Shown here piece after piece: positions 1 to 7,949 of a DNA stretch of 64,000 bases. Where the stretch lies: assembly GCF_000025525.1 (NCBI RefSeq), contig NC_013887.1, positions 382,729 to 446,728 of the forward strand. The letters are read 5' to 3'. This DNA is from Methanocaldococcus sp. FS406-22 (GTDB lineage: Archaea > AGJL01 > Methanococci > Methanococcales > Methanocaldococcaceae). A program made the translations under genes and the position numbers. Below the pieces are notes generated by a model. The model worked only from the letters and a program-made list of their open reading frames with translations. It did no database searches and was not told the DNA's origin. How positions within the stretch are numbered: position 1 is the first letter of the stretch; each line of letters starts with the position of its first letter.

Positions 1-12
1 GTGAGGGATAGC

Positions 13-282
13 ATGGAGAAGTACGAAAAAGCAGCAGAGATATTTAAAGCATTTGGAGACCCAACAAGATTAATGATTTTAAAGCTGTTATGCGATAATG
101 GAAGTATGTGTGTCTGTAAAATAATAGATGAGTTGAAAAAGCCGCAGCCAACAATCTCACACCACTTAAACATTTTAAAGAAAGCAGGAATTGTTAGAGC
201 AAGAAAAGAAGGGACATGGAACTTCTACTACATAGTTGATGACAGAGTTAAGGAGATTATCAAGTTAGTTGATGAATTATAA
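13..282 (+). CDS. ArsR/SmtB-family winged-helix transcriptional regulator
   Basis: A small DNA-binding regulator of 89 residues. The fold is a typical ArsR winged helix: FGDPTRLMILKLL leads into helix 2, QPTISHHLNIL is the recognition helix, and GTWNFYYIVD is the wing. The segment SMCVCKII sits where metal-sensing ArsR/SmtB proteins carry the ELCVCDL motif, so thiol binding of a metal or metalloid is possible. The frame is open from base 1 (GTG), but GAGGGAT just before ATG 13 looks like the ribosome site, so I start there. The true upstream region lies outside the window. The effector is unknown; a redox-type sensor is an alternative. Confidence 0.85.
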   Translation: MEKYEKAAEIFKAFGDPTRLMILKLLCDNGSMCVCKIIDELKKPQPTISHHLNILKKAGIVRARKEGTWNFYYIVDDRVKEIIKLVDEL

Positions 283-428
283 ATCACCTCTCTTTTTTCA
301 CTATTTTATTAAATAATGATAAATGCAATTTATAATAAATACATTGAGTAAAATTATAAATGCTATTTTTGTTATTCTCTTATAGGGAATTTTTATTTTT
401 ATGAAATTCCAATATTATTGGTGATGCT

Positions 429-600
429 ATGGGAATTGAAGAGGAAATCAGAAAGACCATAGGGCTATCGCCCTATTGGTATACCCAGAGTGGGGCTTCA
501 CTACATTCAGCCCCACTTTATTTAAATAATGTGGGGATACCCAATAGGGACTTTGCCCTTATGGGGTGGAAATATGGGAATTGAAGAGGAAATTAGAAGG
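429..600 (+). mobile_element. Hairpin element A with 27-bp direct repeats of the GTPase gene start
   Basis: Bases 429-455 and 574-600 are direct copies, with 2 mismatches, of the first nine codons of the downstream GTPase gene. The first copy follows the natural ribosome site (GGTGATGCT). Between them lie about 118 bp of palindromic sequence. It opens with the hairpin CATAGGG-CTATCG-CCCTAT, carries an inner GTGGGGCT/AGCCCCAC stem, and closes with an imperfect inverted copy of the opening (GGGATACCCAATAGGG). GGGGTGG near the end of the insert is now the only ribosome-site-like sequence before the intact gene. Two similar elements are at 18044 and 20557. The simplest reading is insertion with a long target duplication that rebuilt the gene start. 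Confidence 0.7.
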
Positions 601-1677
601 ATAGAGGAGGAATTAAAAAGGACACCATATAACAAAGCTACACAGAAACACATTGGTAGGTTAAAAGCTAAGTTAGCTAAATTGAGGGAGCAGGCTCAAA
701 GTAGAGGGGGAGGTGGAGGAGGAAAAGGTTATGCTGTAAAGAAAAGTGGAGATGCCACTGCAGCTTTTGTTGGATTTCCATCTGTTGGAAAATCCACTCT
801 GCTAAATAAATTAACAAATGCTAAATCAGAAGTTGGAGCCTATGCATTCACCACCTTAACAATTGTTCCAGGAGTTATGGAACATAAAGGGGCTAAGATT
901 CAGCTTTTAGATGCACCAGGTATTATTGTTGGTGCATCCTCAGGAAAAGGTAGAGGGACTGAGGTTTTATCTGCAGTAAGAAGTGCTGATTTGATTTTAT
1001 TAACTGTAGATATTTACACCCTAGAACACCTTCCAGTTATTGAAAAAGAGCTCTACAATGTTGGGATTAGATTAGACCAAAGGCCACCAGATGTTAAAAT
1101 TAAAGTTAAAGATAGAGGAGGGATTAATGTTAGCTCAACCGTTCCATTAACCCATATAGATGAAGATACAATTGAAGCAATATTGAATGAATATAGAATA
1201 CACAACGCAGATGTTGTTATAAGGGAGGATATAACCTTAGAACAATTTATTGATGTTGTGGCAGGGAATAGAGTTTACATTCCATCTTTAGTGGTTGTAA
1301 ATAAGATAGATTTAGCTGATGAAGAATATCTAAAATATATAAAACAAAAATTAGAGGAATTTGGTAAAGAGTATGTTTTAGTTTCTGGGAATAAAGGAAT
1401 TAACTTGGATTTATTGAAAGATAAAATCTATGAAAAACTAGGATTTATAAAGATTTATTTAAAACCACAAGGGAAAAAGCCAGATTTTGATGAACCACTA
1501 ATTATGAGAAGAGGAGCTACTGTAAAAGATGTTTGTGAAAAACTACATAAAGATTTCGTTAGAAATTTCAGATATGCTCAAGTTTGGGGAAAATCTGCAA
1601 AACATCCTGGGCAGAGAGTTGGATTAGACCATAAATTAGAGGATGAAGACATTTTAACAATTGTTATAAAGAGATAA
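574..1677 (+). CDS. DRG-family (Obg-like) GTP-binding protein with TGS domain
   Basis: A cytoplasmic GTPase of 367 residues, the archaeal counterpart of eukaryotic DRG1/DRG2, thought to act in translation. Visible in order: a charged N-terminal helix and a Gly-rich linker (about 45-52), G1 GFPSVGKST (67-75), G3 DAPG, G4 NKID, and a C-terminal TGS domain beginning near IMRRGATVKDVC. Length is normal for the family. The frame extends upstream to ATG 529, but those 15 codons are encoded by the inserted hairpin element, while ATG 574 matches the duplicated ancestral start at 429. Starting at 574 is therefore preferred. Confidence 0.95.
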   Translation: MGIEEEIRRIEEELKRTPYNKATQKHIGRLKAKLAKLREQAQSRGGGGGGKGYAVKKSGDATAAFVGFPSVGKSTLLNKLTNAKSEVGAYAFTTLTIVPGVMEHKGAKIQLLDAPGIIVGASSGKGRGTEVLSAVRSADLILLTVDIYTLEHLPVIEKELYNVGIRLDQRPPDVKIKVKDRGGINVSSTVPLTHIDEDTIEAILNEYRIHNADVVIREDITLEQFIDVVAGNRVYIPSLVVVNKIDLADEEYLKYIKQKLEEFGKEYVLVSGNKGINLDLLKDKIYEKLGFIKIYLKPQGKKPDFDEPLIMRRGATVKDVCEKLHKDFVRNFRYAQVWGKSAKHPGQRVGLDHKLEDEDILTIVIKR

Positions 1678-1702
1678 ATAAAAAAGATAAAGAGATGAAA
1701 GT

Positions 1703-2587
1703 ATGGAGATTGAAGGATATGAAAAAATTATAGAAGCTGGAAAAATTGCATCTAAGGTTAGAGAGGAAGCAAAAAAGCTAATAAAGCCTGGAGTTAAGCT
1801 ATTAGAAGTTGCTGAATTTGTTGAAAATAGAATTAGAGAGTTAGGAGGAGAGCCAGCTTTTCCATGCAACATATCAATTAATGAGATAGCTGCCCACTAC
1901 ACACCAAAATTAAATGATAACTTAGAGTTTAAAGAGGGAGATGTTGTTAAATTGGATTTGGGAGCTCATGTAGATGGCTATATTGCAGATACTGCCATCA
2001 CAATAGATTTATCAAACTCCTATAAAGATTTGGTAAAGGCATCTGAAGATGCATTATACACAGTTATTAAAGAGATAAATCCACCAATGAATATTGGAGA
2101 GATGGGAAAGATTATTCAAGAGGTTATTGAGAGTTATGGCTACAAGCCAATATCTAACCTCTCTGGACATGTAATGCATAGATATGAGTTGCATACTGGT
2201 ATTAGCATTCCAAATGTTTATGAAAGGACTAATCAGTATATAGATGTTGGAGATTTGGTAGCTATAGAGCCATTTGCAACAAACGGTTTTGGAATGGTTA
2301 AAGATGGGAAAATAGGAAACATATATAAGTTCTTAGCCAAAAGACCAATTAGGTTACCACAGGCAAAAAGAATTTTAGATGTTATAGCAAAAAATTATCC
2401 TTATCTACCATTTGCTGAGAGATGGGTTTTAAAAAGTGAGAGTGAGAGATTGGCTTTAAACTCATTAATTAGGGCTTCATGCATTTATGGCTATCCAGTA
2501 TTAAAAGAGAGAGAAAACGGCATAGTTAGCCAATCGGAGCATACAATATTGATAACCGAAAATGGCATTGAGATAACAACAAAATAA
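1703..2587 (+). CDS. map: Methionine aminopeptidase, type II
   Basis: Removes the initiator methionine from nascent proteins in the cytoplasm, using two metal ions. The 294-residue protein has the type II pita-bread fold. The metal ligands can be seen: Asp in [10 protein letters not shown], Asp in IADTAITID, His in [11 protein letters not shown], Glu in AIEPFATNG and Glu in [12 protein letters not shown]. The catalytic-pocket His is in [11 protein letters not shown] long insertion before the last two ligands fits type II. The gene follows the GTPase by 25 bp and precedes trpE by 16 bp, so the three may be co-transcribed. Confidence 0.95.
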   Translation: MEIEGYEKIIEAGKIASKVREEAKKLIKPGVKLLEVAEFVENRIRELGGEPAFPCNISINEIAAHYTPKLNDNLEFKEGDVVKLDLGAHVDGYIADTAITIDLSNSYKDLVKASEDALYTVIKEINPPMNIGEMGKIIQEVIESYGYKPISNLSGHVMHRYELHTGISIPNVYERTNQYIDVGDLVAIEPFATNGFGMVKDGKIGNIYKFLAKRPIRLPQAKRILDVIAKNYPYLPFAERWVLKSESERLALNSLIRASCIYGYPVLKERENGIVSQSEHTILITENGIEITTK

Positions 2588-2603
2588 TCTTTTTGGGGAT
2601 AGA

Positions 2604-4037
2604 ATGATAATTAAAAAGATAAAAATGGATGTTTGTCCATTAGATGTTTATGAGCAAATTAGGGGAGAAAATACATTTTTGTTGGAATCAGCAGAGGGAG
2701 TTCCAAAGGTTGCAAGATACTCAATCTTAGGAAGAGCAGAGGGAAAATTAGCGTTTAAAGAAGGAAAGTTAAAAGTTGAAAGCTTTACAGAATTTGGAGA
2801 TAAGGTTAAGGATTTAGAAGGGAAATATGAATGTCCCTTAGATGCTTTAAGAGAAGTTAGAAATGAATATCTTAAATATATTGATATATCCAACATTGAA
2901 CCAATACCAAGATTTAAGGGAGGTTTGGTTGGATATTTAAGCTATGATATTATCAGATACTGGATAGACTTATCAAACATCAATCCAAAGCCAATAAATG
3001 ATTTAAAATTCCCTGATGCAGAGTTCTTTATTGTTAAGGACTTTATTTCATTTGATTTGAAGGAAAAGGTTATTAATTTAATAGCAGAGGATGAAGAAGG
3101 TATTAGAGAACTTGAAAAAATTGTAGAAAAAGGAAAGACTAAGGATAGCAAAGAGAAAGAAGAAAAACCTATAAAACATAAAGAAGAATTAAAAATCAAA
3201 TCTAACATGAGTAAGGAAGAGTTCATTGAGGCAGTAAAAAAGGCTAAGGAATACATCTTTGCTGGAGATATATTCCAAGTGGTTTTATCAAGAAGAATAG
3301 AGATTGATTTGGATAACTTAGACCATTTAGAGATTTATAAAAAGGTTAGGGAAATAAATCCTTCTCCATACATGTATTACTTAGATTTTGGTGATAGAAA
3401 GATTATTGGCTCATCACCAGAGATTTTAGTTAGAACTGACTATAAAGATGGGAAGAGATTGGTTATAACAAGACCTATAGCTGGAACAATAAGGAGAGGT
3501 AAGACAGAGGAAGAAGACAAAGAGTTAGAGAAAAAGCTGTTAAGTGACGAGAAAGAGAGAGCTGAACATGTTATGCTTGTAGATTTAGCAAGGAATGACA
3601 TTGGAAAGATATCAAAATTTGGAACTGTAGAAGTTACAGATTTTATGATTATTGAGAAATACTCCCATGTTCAGCATATAGTAAGTAATGTTGTTGGGGA
3701 GTTAAAAGATAACTATGATTCATTCTTAGCTGTAAAAGCTACATTCCCAGCTGGAACTTTGAGTGGAGCCCCAAAAGTTAGAGCGATGGAGATTATTGAA
3801 GAGCTTGAAAAGACATGGAGAGGGCCTTATGGTGGGGGAGTTGGTTACTTTGGATGGGACGATTTAATGGATTTAGCAATAACAATTAGAACCTTTGTAA
3901 TCTCAAAAGATAAGGGCTATATCCAAGTTGGTGCTGGAATAGTTGCTGATTCAATTCCAGAAAATGAGTGGGAAGAAACAGAAAGGAAAGGAATGGCTAA
4001 TGTTAAGACGATTGAGAGTTTAGTTAAATTTAAATAA
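2604..4037 (+). CDS. trpE: Anthranilate synthase component I
   Basis: Converts chorismate and ammonia (from the TrpG glutaminase) to anthranilate, the first step of tryptophan synthesis. The 477-residue protein has the N-terminal regulatory domain with LLESAEG, part of the tryptophan feedback site. A highly charged linker follows (about residues 170-195). The chorismate-binding domain carries [27 protein letters not shown] and [14 protein letters not shown]. The anthranilate-type retro-regulatory features separate it from PabB, though this split is not absolute by eye. Neither trpG nor other trp genes are adjacent, so the pathway is scattered. GGGGAT precedes the ATG. Confidence 0.92.
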   Translation: MIIKKIKMDVCPLDVYEQIRGENTFLLESAEGVPKVARYSILGRAEGKLAFKEGKLKVESFTEFGDKVKDLEGKYECPLDALREVRNEYLKYIDISNIEPIPRFKGGLVGYLSYDIIRYWIDLSNINPKPINDLKFPDAEFFIVKDFISFDLKEKVINLIAEDEEGIRELEKIVEKGKTKDSKEKEEKPIKHKEELKIKSNMSKEEFIEAVKKAKEYIFAGDIFQVVLSRRIEIDLDNLDHLEIYKKVREINPSPYMYYLDFGDRKIIGSSPEILVRTDYKDGKRLVITRPIAGTIRRGKTEEEDKELEKKLLSDEKERAEHVMLVDLARNDIGKISKFGTVEVTDFMIIEKYSHVQHIVSNVVGELKDNYDSFLAVKATFPAGTLSGAPKVRAMEIIEELEKTWRGPYGGGVGYFGWDDLMDLAITIRTFVISKDKGYIQVGAGIVADSIPENEWEETERKGMANVKTIESLVKFK

Positions 4038-4073
4038 TAAAAAATTAAATTTTTTATAAAGTTTGGTGATTTT

Positions 4074-4502
4074 ATGGCAGCAGTGGTATATAGTAAATTG
4101 TATGAACTTATTAAAAATGTTAAGGATGAAAAAGAAGCTGAAGAAATTTGTAAGATTATTGAAGAATATTTTGCGAAAAAGTGTAAGGAAGAGGTTTCTA
4201 AAAATTTTGAGGAGCAGAAGCCAGTTTTTAAAGCTGAATTGAAGGATGAGTTAAAGGATGAGTTGGCTACTAAGAAGGATATTGCCCTTTTAGAGGAGAG
4301 AATGAATTCTATGGAGGAGAGGATTTTAAGGTATGTTGATGATAAGTTCCATTATTTGGATAAGAAAATAGATGAGAGCTTTTATAAATTGGATAAAAAA
4401 ATGACTATTGGGTTTATAATTTTGATATTGCTTTATATTTTGACAAATCCTAATGCAATAGAATTAATAAGGGGTCTGTCCAATGTGAGCGTTGGTGAGT
4501 AA
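4074..4502 (+). CDS. Coiled-coil protein with C-terminal membrane anchor (DUF1640-like paralogue 1)
   Basis: Not assigned a function. It has 142 residues. The N-terminal signature YSKLYELIKNVKDEKEA is shared with the genes at 6039 and 18719. A charged coiled coil follows (ELKDELKDELATKKDI, EERMNSMEERILRYVDDK), then one C-terminal membrane helix (FIILILLYILTN). The architecture recalls the DUF1640 coiled-coil/membrane proteins. The last residues (GLSNVSVGE) differ from paralogue 6039 and lie in the GTCCAATGTG arm of an IS605-type remnant, so the natural C-terminus was probably replaced. GGTGATTTT precedes the ATG. Confidence 0.75.
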   Translation: MAAVVYSKLYELIKNVKDEKEAEEICKIIEEYFAKKCKEEVSKNFEEQKPVFKAELKDELKDELATKKDIALLEERMNSMEERILRYVDDKFHYLDKKIDESFYKLDKKMTIGFIILILLYILTNPNAIELIRGLSNVSVGE

Positions 4503-4676
4503 ATGCCCCACATTGGACTTGGGCGTCATCAGCCTCTTAATAGAAACCTCTGCCCCTGTCGTGGGGACCCCAACTCCACCCACCAATTTGACAGTTAGTT
4601 GGCTGCTTTAATATTTTTAAAAGAGGTTTAGGAAAATTTAGAGTTAATTGGAGTGGCATTATAAACTATGCATAAA
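4478..4676 (+). pseudogene. Scrambled remnant of an IS605-type tnpB 3' end
   Basis: Pieces of a tnpB gene close to that at 27769 lie here out of order. Minus strand 4509-4588 encodes a C-terminus like TTGAEVS...LMTPKSN. On the plus strand 4592-4636 encodes QLVGCFNIFKRGLGK, directly followed in frame by RVNWSGIIN (4640-4666), which in the intact protein lies upstream of QLVGCFN. One arm is therefore inverted and another transposed. The stem GTCCAATGTG (4478-4487) / CACATTGGAC (4509-4518) corresponds to the long-range 3' stem seen at the intact elements. No complete transposon frame remains. Confidence 0.8.
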
Positions 4677-4774
4677 AATAATATATAAACATTTCGAAAA
4701 CTCAATACTCCCATACACTCACAAATACTCACAAAAAACTAAACAGTTTAAAACAGCTATTATTTGGGATTAAA

Positions 4775-4883
4775 TAGTGTCTTTCAAAACCAATAAAATT
4801 TATTAAGGAAGTTTTGAATGCCTTTCCAAGAAAGGCGTTCATTAATATATATAGTTAATCTAAGAATTTTTTGAAAGACACTA
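4775..4883. mobile_element. MITE family 1 copy (TAGTGTCTTTCAAAA termini)
   Basis: A 109-bp palindromic element. Its ends are TAGTGTCTTTC and GAAAGACACTA in inverted orientation, and its centre is the hairpin GCCTTTCCAAGAAAGGC. Related copies lie at 19033, 45801, 52338 and 59789, and a decayed one near 48963. The ends begin with TA, suggesting a TA target. It has no coding capacity and presumably moves with a transposase supplied elsewhere. The rest of the 4677-4910 gap is AT-rich with nothing recognised. Confidence 0.8.
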
Positions 4884-4910
4884 TAAGCATACATAAAAAA
4901 GGAGGGGATA

Positions 4911-5840
4911 ATCATAATTAAAAAACTAATTGAGGCATTAAGACAGGCACAAGATGAAGATTTTAAAATATTAAAAATTATAGAATTGTCAATGAGATAT
5001 CATGAGTGGGTGCCATTAGATGAGATTGTTAGAAAGGCAAAGATGCCTGAAAAGGATGTGTTATATAGATTAAAGAGACTGAACAAATTTGGGTTTGTTG
5101 TAAGAAGCACTTATGGTTATGCTGTCTCAATGGGAGGCTATGATGCTTTAGCTGTAAATGCATTTGTTAAAAAAGGAATATTAAAAGCTATAGGCAATAA
5201 ATTAGGTGTTGGTAAGGAAGGAGATGTTTATACTGTCTTGCTAAGTGATGGAAGAGAGGCAGTTTTAAAATTCCATAAGCATGGAAGAACATGCTTTACA
5301 AGAGGGAAGAGGTATAGAGGGTATTTAGCTGATAAACATCATATAAGCTGGCTCTATGTTTCAAGATTAACGGCTGAGAGAGAATTTGAGATTTTAAATG
5401 AGTTATTCCCAACAGTTAAAGTTCCTGAACCAATAGAGTGGAATAGACATGCCATAATTATGGGTAAAGTTGTTGGAGAAGAGTTGAAGAGATTAGATTT
5501 ATCAGAATTTATGAGTAAAGAGGAAATTAAAGACTTATTCTGGAAAATTATTGAAGAGGTTAAAAAAGCTTATGAAATTGGATATATACATGGAGATTTG
5601 AGTGAATTTAACATTTTATTGGATGAGAATGGGGATTTTGTTATTATTGACTGGCCTCAGGCGGTTCCTAAATACCATCCAGACGCTGAATTCTACTTAA
5701 AGAGAGATATTTGGAATGTAATAAGATACTTCAAAAAGTATAAGATTGATAAGGAAGATGAAAGGATTGATGTTGATAAAATTTTCGCTTATATAACTGG
5801 AAAAGGACTTTCGCAGGATAAATACTCTATTGTATATTGA
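4911..5840 (+). CDS. rio2: RIO2-type serine/threonine protein kinase
   Basis: An atypical kinase/ATPase of small-subunit ribosome maturation. The N-terminal winged helix (YHEWVPLDEIVRKAKM, GFVVRSTYGYAVS) is followed by the RIO kinase domain: ATP loop GVGKEGDVYTV, lysine in AVLKFHKHG, catalytic loop HGDLSEFN and metal-binding IIDWPQ. The only ATG/TTG starts (4992, 4986) would cut off a helix (KKLIEALRQAQDEDFKILKI) that stays open and in frame back to a strong GGAGGGG box at 4901-4907. That box is followed by ATC (4911) and ATA (4914), not ATG. The C-terminal GLSQDKYSIVY is encoded by an inserted MITE. The kinase call is firm; the start is uncertain. Confidence 0.85.
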   Translation: MIIKKLIEALRQAQDEDFKILKIIELSMRYHEWVPLDEIVRKAKMPEKDVLYRLKRLNKFGFVVRSTYGYAVSMGGYDALAVNAFVKKGILKAIGNKLGVGKEGDVYTVLLSDGREAVLKFHKHGRTCFTRGKRYRGYLADKHHISWLYVSRLTAEREFEILNELFPTVKVPEPIEWNRHAIIMGKVVGEELKRLDLSEFMSKEEIKDLFWKIIEEVKKAYEIGYIHGDLSEFNILLDENGDFVIIDWPQAVPKYHPDAEFYLKRDIWNVIRYFKKYKIDKEDERIDVDKIFAYITGKGLSQDKYSIVY

Positions 5841-5903
5841 CATCCTTTGGATGTCTAAATTCCAAAAATAAATCTAATATATAAAAATTGCGAAAGTCCT
5901 TTT
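5801..5903. mobile_element. MITE family 2 copy (AAAAGGACTTTCGCA termini)
   Basis: A 103-bp element with perfect 15-bp inverted ends, AAAAGGACTTTCGCA (5801-5815) and TGCGAAAGTCCTTTT (5889-5903), and a small central hairpin GACATCC/GGATGTC. The left end is read through by the RIO2 gene and supplies its last 11 codons and stop. A second copy at 47119 does the same to the Sua5/YrdC gene. The gap from 5904 to 6038 shows nothing else recognised beyond a ribosome site for the next gene. Confidence 0.8.
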
Positions 5904-6038
5904 GAAAAGAGCCAATTCATAAATTTAAAGAGACAGGGCTTGCAGAAGGGCAAGATTAGTCAATAAAGAGACTATAAAAAATTAAAAAATTTAAATAACA
6001 AAAACACAAAAACATATGAATTTTATGAGGGTGATTTT

Positions 6039-6464
6039 ATGGCTATCGCCTATGCTAAGTTATATGAGTTGATATATAAAAATATTAAGGATGAAAAGAA
6101 GGCAGAAGAGTTATACAAAATTGTTGAAGAATTTATAAAAGAAAATGAACAAAGAATTGAAGATAAATTTAAGAACGAAAAAGTTATTATTAAAAATGAA
6201 TTAAAAGATGAGTTAAAAAATGAGTTAGCTACAAAAGAAGATATCTTATTAACTAAAACAGAACTTAAAAATGAAATTGACTTAGTTAGAGAAGAAATGA
6301 AAGCAATGGAGGAGAGGATTTTAAGGTATGTTGATAATAAAATCTATGAAGTTAGAAACGATATTACTCAAATAAAAATATTGGTAATAATTACCTTACT
6401 TGCTGTAGTTATTTTAAATCCTTATGCTTATGAAATTGTAAAAACTTTAATTGGATTAAAATAA
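6039..6464 (+). CDS. Coiled-coil protein with C-terminal membrane anchor (DUF1640-like paralogue 2)
   Basis: Unknown function; 141 residues. The N-terminus (MAIAYAKLYELI, then a KDEKKAEEL helix) matches the paralogues at 4074 and 18719. The middle is a charged coiled coil with ELKNELATKEDI and the shared MEERILRYVD. The C-terminus is one hydrophobic helix (ILVIITLLAVVILNPYAYEI) that should anchor it in the membrane. This copy appears intact, unlike 4074. GAGGGTGATTTT precedes the start. It begins a run of five same-strand genes up to 8984 that may form an operon. Confidence 0.8.
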   Translation: MAIAYAKLYELIYKNIKDEKKAEELYKIVEEFIKENEQRIEDKFKNEKVIIKNELKDELKNELATKEDILLTKTELKNEIDLVREEMKAMEERILRYVDNKIYEVRNDITQIKILVIITLLAVVILNPYAYEIVKTLIGLK

Positions 6465-6480
6465 GTTTTGAGTGGAATCT

Positions 6481-7422
6481 ATGGCTTTTGATAAAATTTG
6501 TGATGAAATTATATTGGATTATGAGGATGCAAAAGATTTCGCCTATATTTTAAAATTAAGTTATTTGAATGAGTTTGAGAAAATTAAAAATTTAAATTTA
6601 GATAAATTTGGCATTGTTGAGAAGGATGATTTATTATTCTATGGGAAGAACTATCCTCTATTTAAAAGCTTACTATTTTTTAATGAAATTCCTGTATTTA
6701 GGGAAGAAAAAGAGAGTATTTTATTTTTAAAGAATATTGAGTTATCTCCGAGAAATACTTTAAACTCATTAACTTACGATGAAAAAATAAGATTGGGGAA
6801 TGAATTTCTAAAAAGATGTATAAATATTGTTCCTAAGGAATATATCAGCGATATTCCTCAGCTAATTTTTGGAAAGGAATATTATTTTAAAGGAGTTTGT
6901 TTAAAAGAATATGTCTCTGCCTTAAATGGACTTTATAAGATTGGTAAGAAGAATAAGGTTAAAAAATTAATAATCAATAGGGAATTGCCTGATGAGAAGG
7001 ATGTTAAAAAGTATAAGAAAAAACTGGCAAAGAAAATAAGCTTATTTAAGAAAAAATTAGATAATTATGAAATAAATTACTTTAACTTAAAGTTTAATAA
7101 CAAAAACTTTAAATGTCAATATATCTATGTTAGACAATCAATATGGGATAAGATTTTAAGTTTGTTTGGGGAAGAAATTGAACTAAAATATTATCCAACT
7201 TTGGTTAATGTTGCCTATTCCCATGAAAAAGTTGATTTCTTAAGGCCATTATTTATATTTGTGAATAAGGGAGACATTTCTGTTTATGCAAAAGTTCCCA
7301 AGCTTATTTATTTAAAAGATGGATTAACATTGAACCATTTGAATCTAAGAGGAAAGTGTATATATTTTGGTAATTGGGAAAAAGAGAGATTTTTGGAAAT
7401 TATTGAAAAGGGAGTCTTATGA
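6481..7422 (+). CDS. Uncharacterised protein
   Basis: I do not recognise this 313-residue protein. It is rich in Lys, Leu, Phe and Tyr, with no signal peptide or clear membrane helix. The middle has a basic stretch (DVKKYKKKLAKKISLFKKKL), and the C-terminal half looks alpha/beta with KLIYLKDGLTLNHLNLRG. A GTG start at 6472 would add three residues; ATG 6481 after GAGTGG is preferred. It starts 17 bp after paralogue 2 and overlaps the next gene by 4 bp (ATGA), so the secreted-protein gene downstream is probably translationally coupled to it. Confidence 0.65.
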   Translation: MAFDKICDEIILDYEDAKDFAYILKLSYLNEFEKIKNLNLDKFGIVEKDDLLFYGKNYPLFKSLLFFNEIPVFREEKESILFLKNIELSPRNTLNSLTYDEKIRLGNEFLKRCINIVPKEYISDIPQLIFGKEYYFKGVCLKEYVSALNGLYKIGKKNKVKKLIINRELPDEKDVKKYKKKLAKKISLFKKKLDNYEINYFNLKFNNKNFKCQYIYVRQSIWDKILSLFGEEIELKYYPTLVNVAYSHEKVDFLRPLFIFVNKGDISVYAKVPKLIYLKDGLTLNHLNLRGKCIYFGNWEKERFLEIIEKGVL

Positions 7423-7910
7423 GAAAATATTTGATAATATTAGCTCTTATTTTATTTTTAAATAGTAGTTTTGGTTATTATTTGGGATATATTGAGGTAA
7501 CCGAGAGCAATCCTGCTAAAACAATAACATTTAATATGAATAAAGTCGAAAATTATACTTACAAACTTAGTTTTGTTCATTATGGAAATATAAAAGAGAA
7601 TATGCAGGTAAATATTTATTTAAATGAAAATTTGGTTTATACAATTGATGATTCCGATGATACATCTCCCGCATATAAGAAAAATATCTCTATAGATATA
7701 ACAGATTATTTAAAAAATGGAGAAAATGTTTTAAAAGTTGAAGGTGTGAATTTAATTGGGAATGAAAGTTATAATCCATATTATGTTCTAAAAGATGTTT
7801 ATATAAACGAGCCAACTAAGACACCAATAAGCTTTGAGTTGATGATTTATACTTTATTGATTATTAGTTATCTGATTTATATATTTAATGAGAATATTAA
7901 AAGAGAATAA
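7419..7910 (+). CDS. Secreted or membrane-anchored beta-rich protein
   Basis: Function unknown; 163 residues. A signal peptide is clear (RKYLIILALILFLNSSFG), followed by an extracellular domain of beta strands (NYTYKLSFVHYGNI, MQVNIYLNENLVYTI, GENVLKVEGVNLIG) resembling a small jelly-roll or galactose-binding sandwich. A C-terminal membrane helix follows (ELMIYTLLIISYLIYIF) with a short basic tail. It should face the outside of the cell. The start overlaps the stop of the upstream unknown gene by ATGA, which suggests the two proteins work together. Confidence 0.7.
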   Translation: MRKYLIILALILFLNSSFGYYLGYIEVTESNPAKTITFNMNKVENYTYKLSFVHYGNIKENMQVNIYLNENLVYTIDDSDDTSPAYKKNISIDITDYLKNGENVLKVEGVNLIGNESYNPYYVLKDVYINEPTKTPISFELMIYTLLIISYLIYIFNENIKRE

Positions 7911-7949
7911 CAATGATTGTTATGAAAAATAAATTTTTGGTGATTTATA

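Noticed and set aside
529-573. N-terminal 15-residue extension of the GTPase
   Set aside because: These codons are encoded by the inserted hairpin element; the family N-terminus begins at ATG 574, which also matches the duplicated original start at 429.
5904-6038. Possible gene remnant after the RIO2 MITE
   Set aside because: A short frame reads basic residues, but it is too short and matches no family I recognise.
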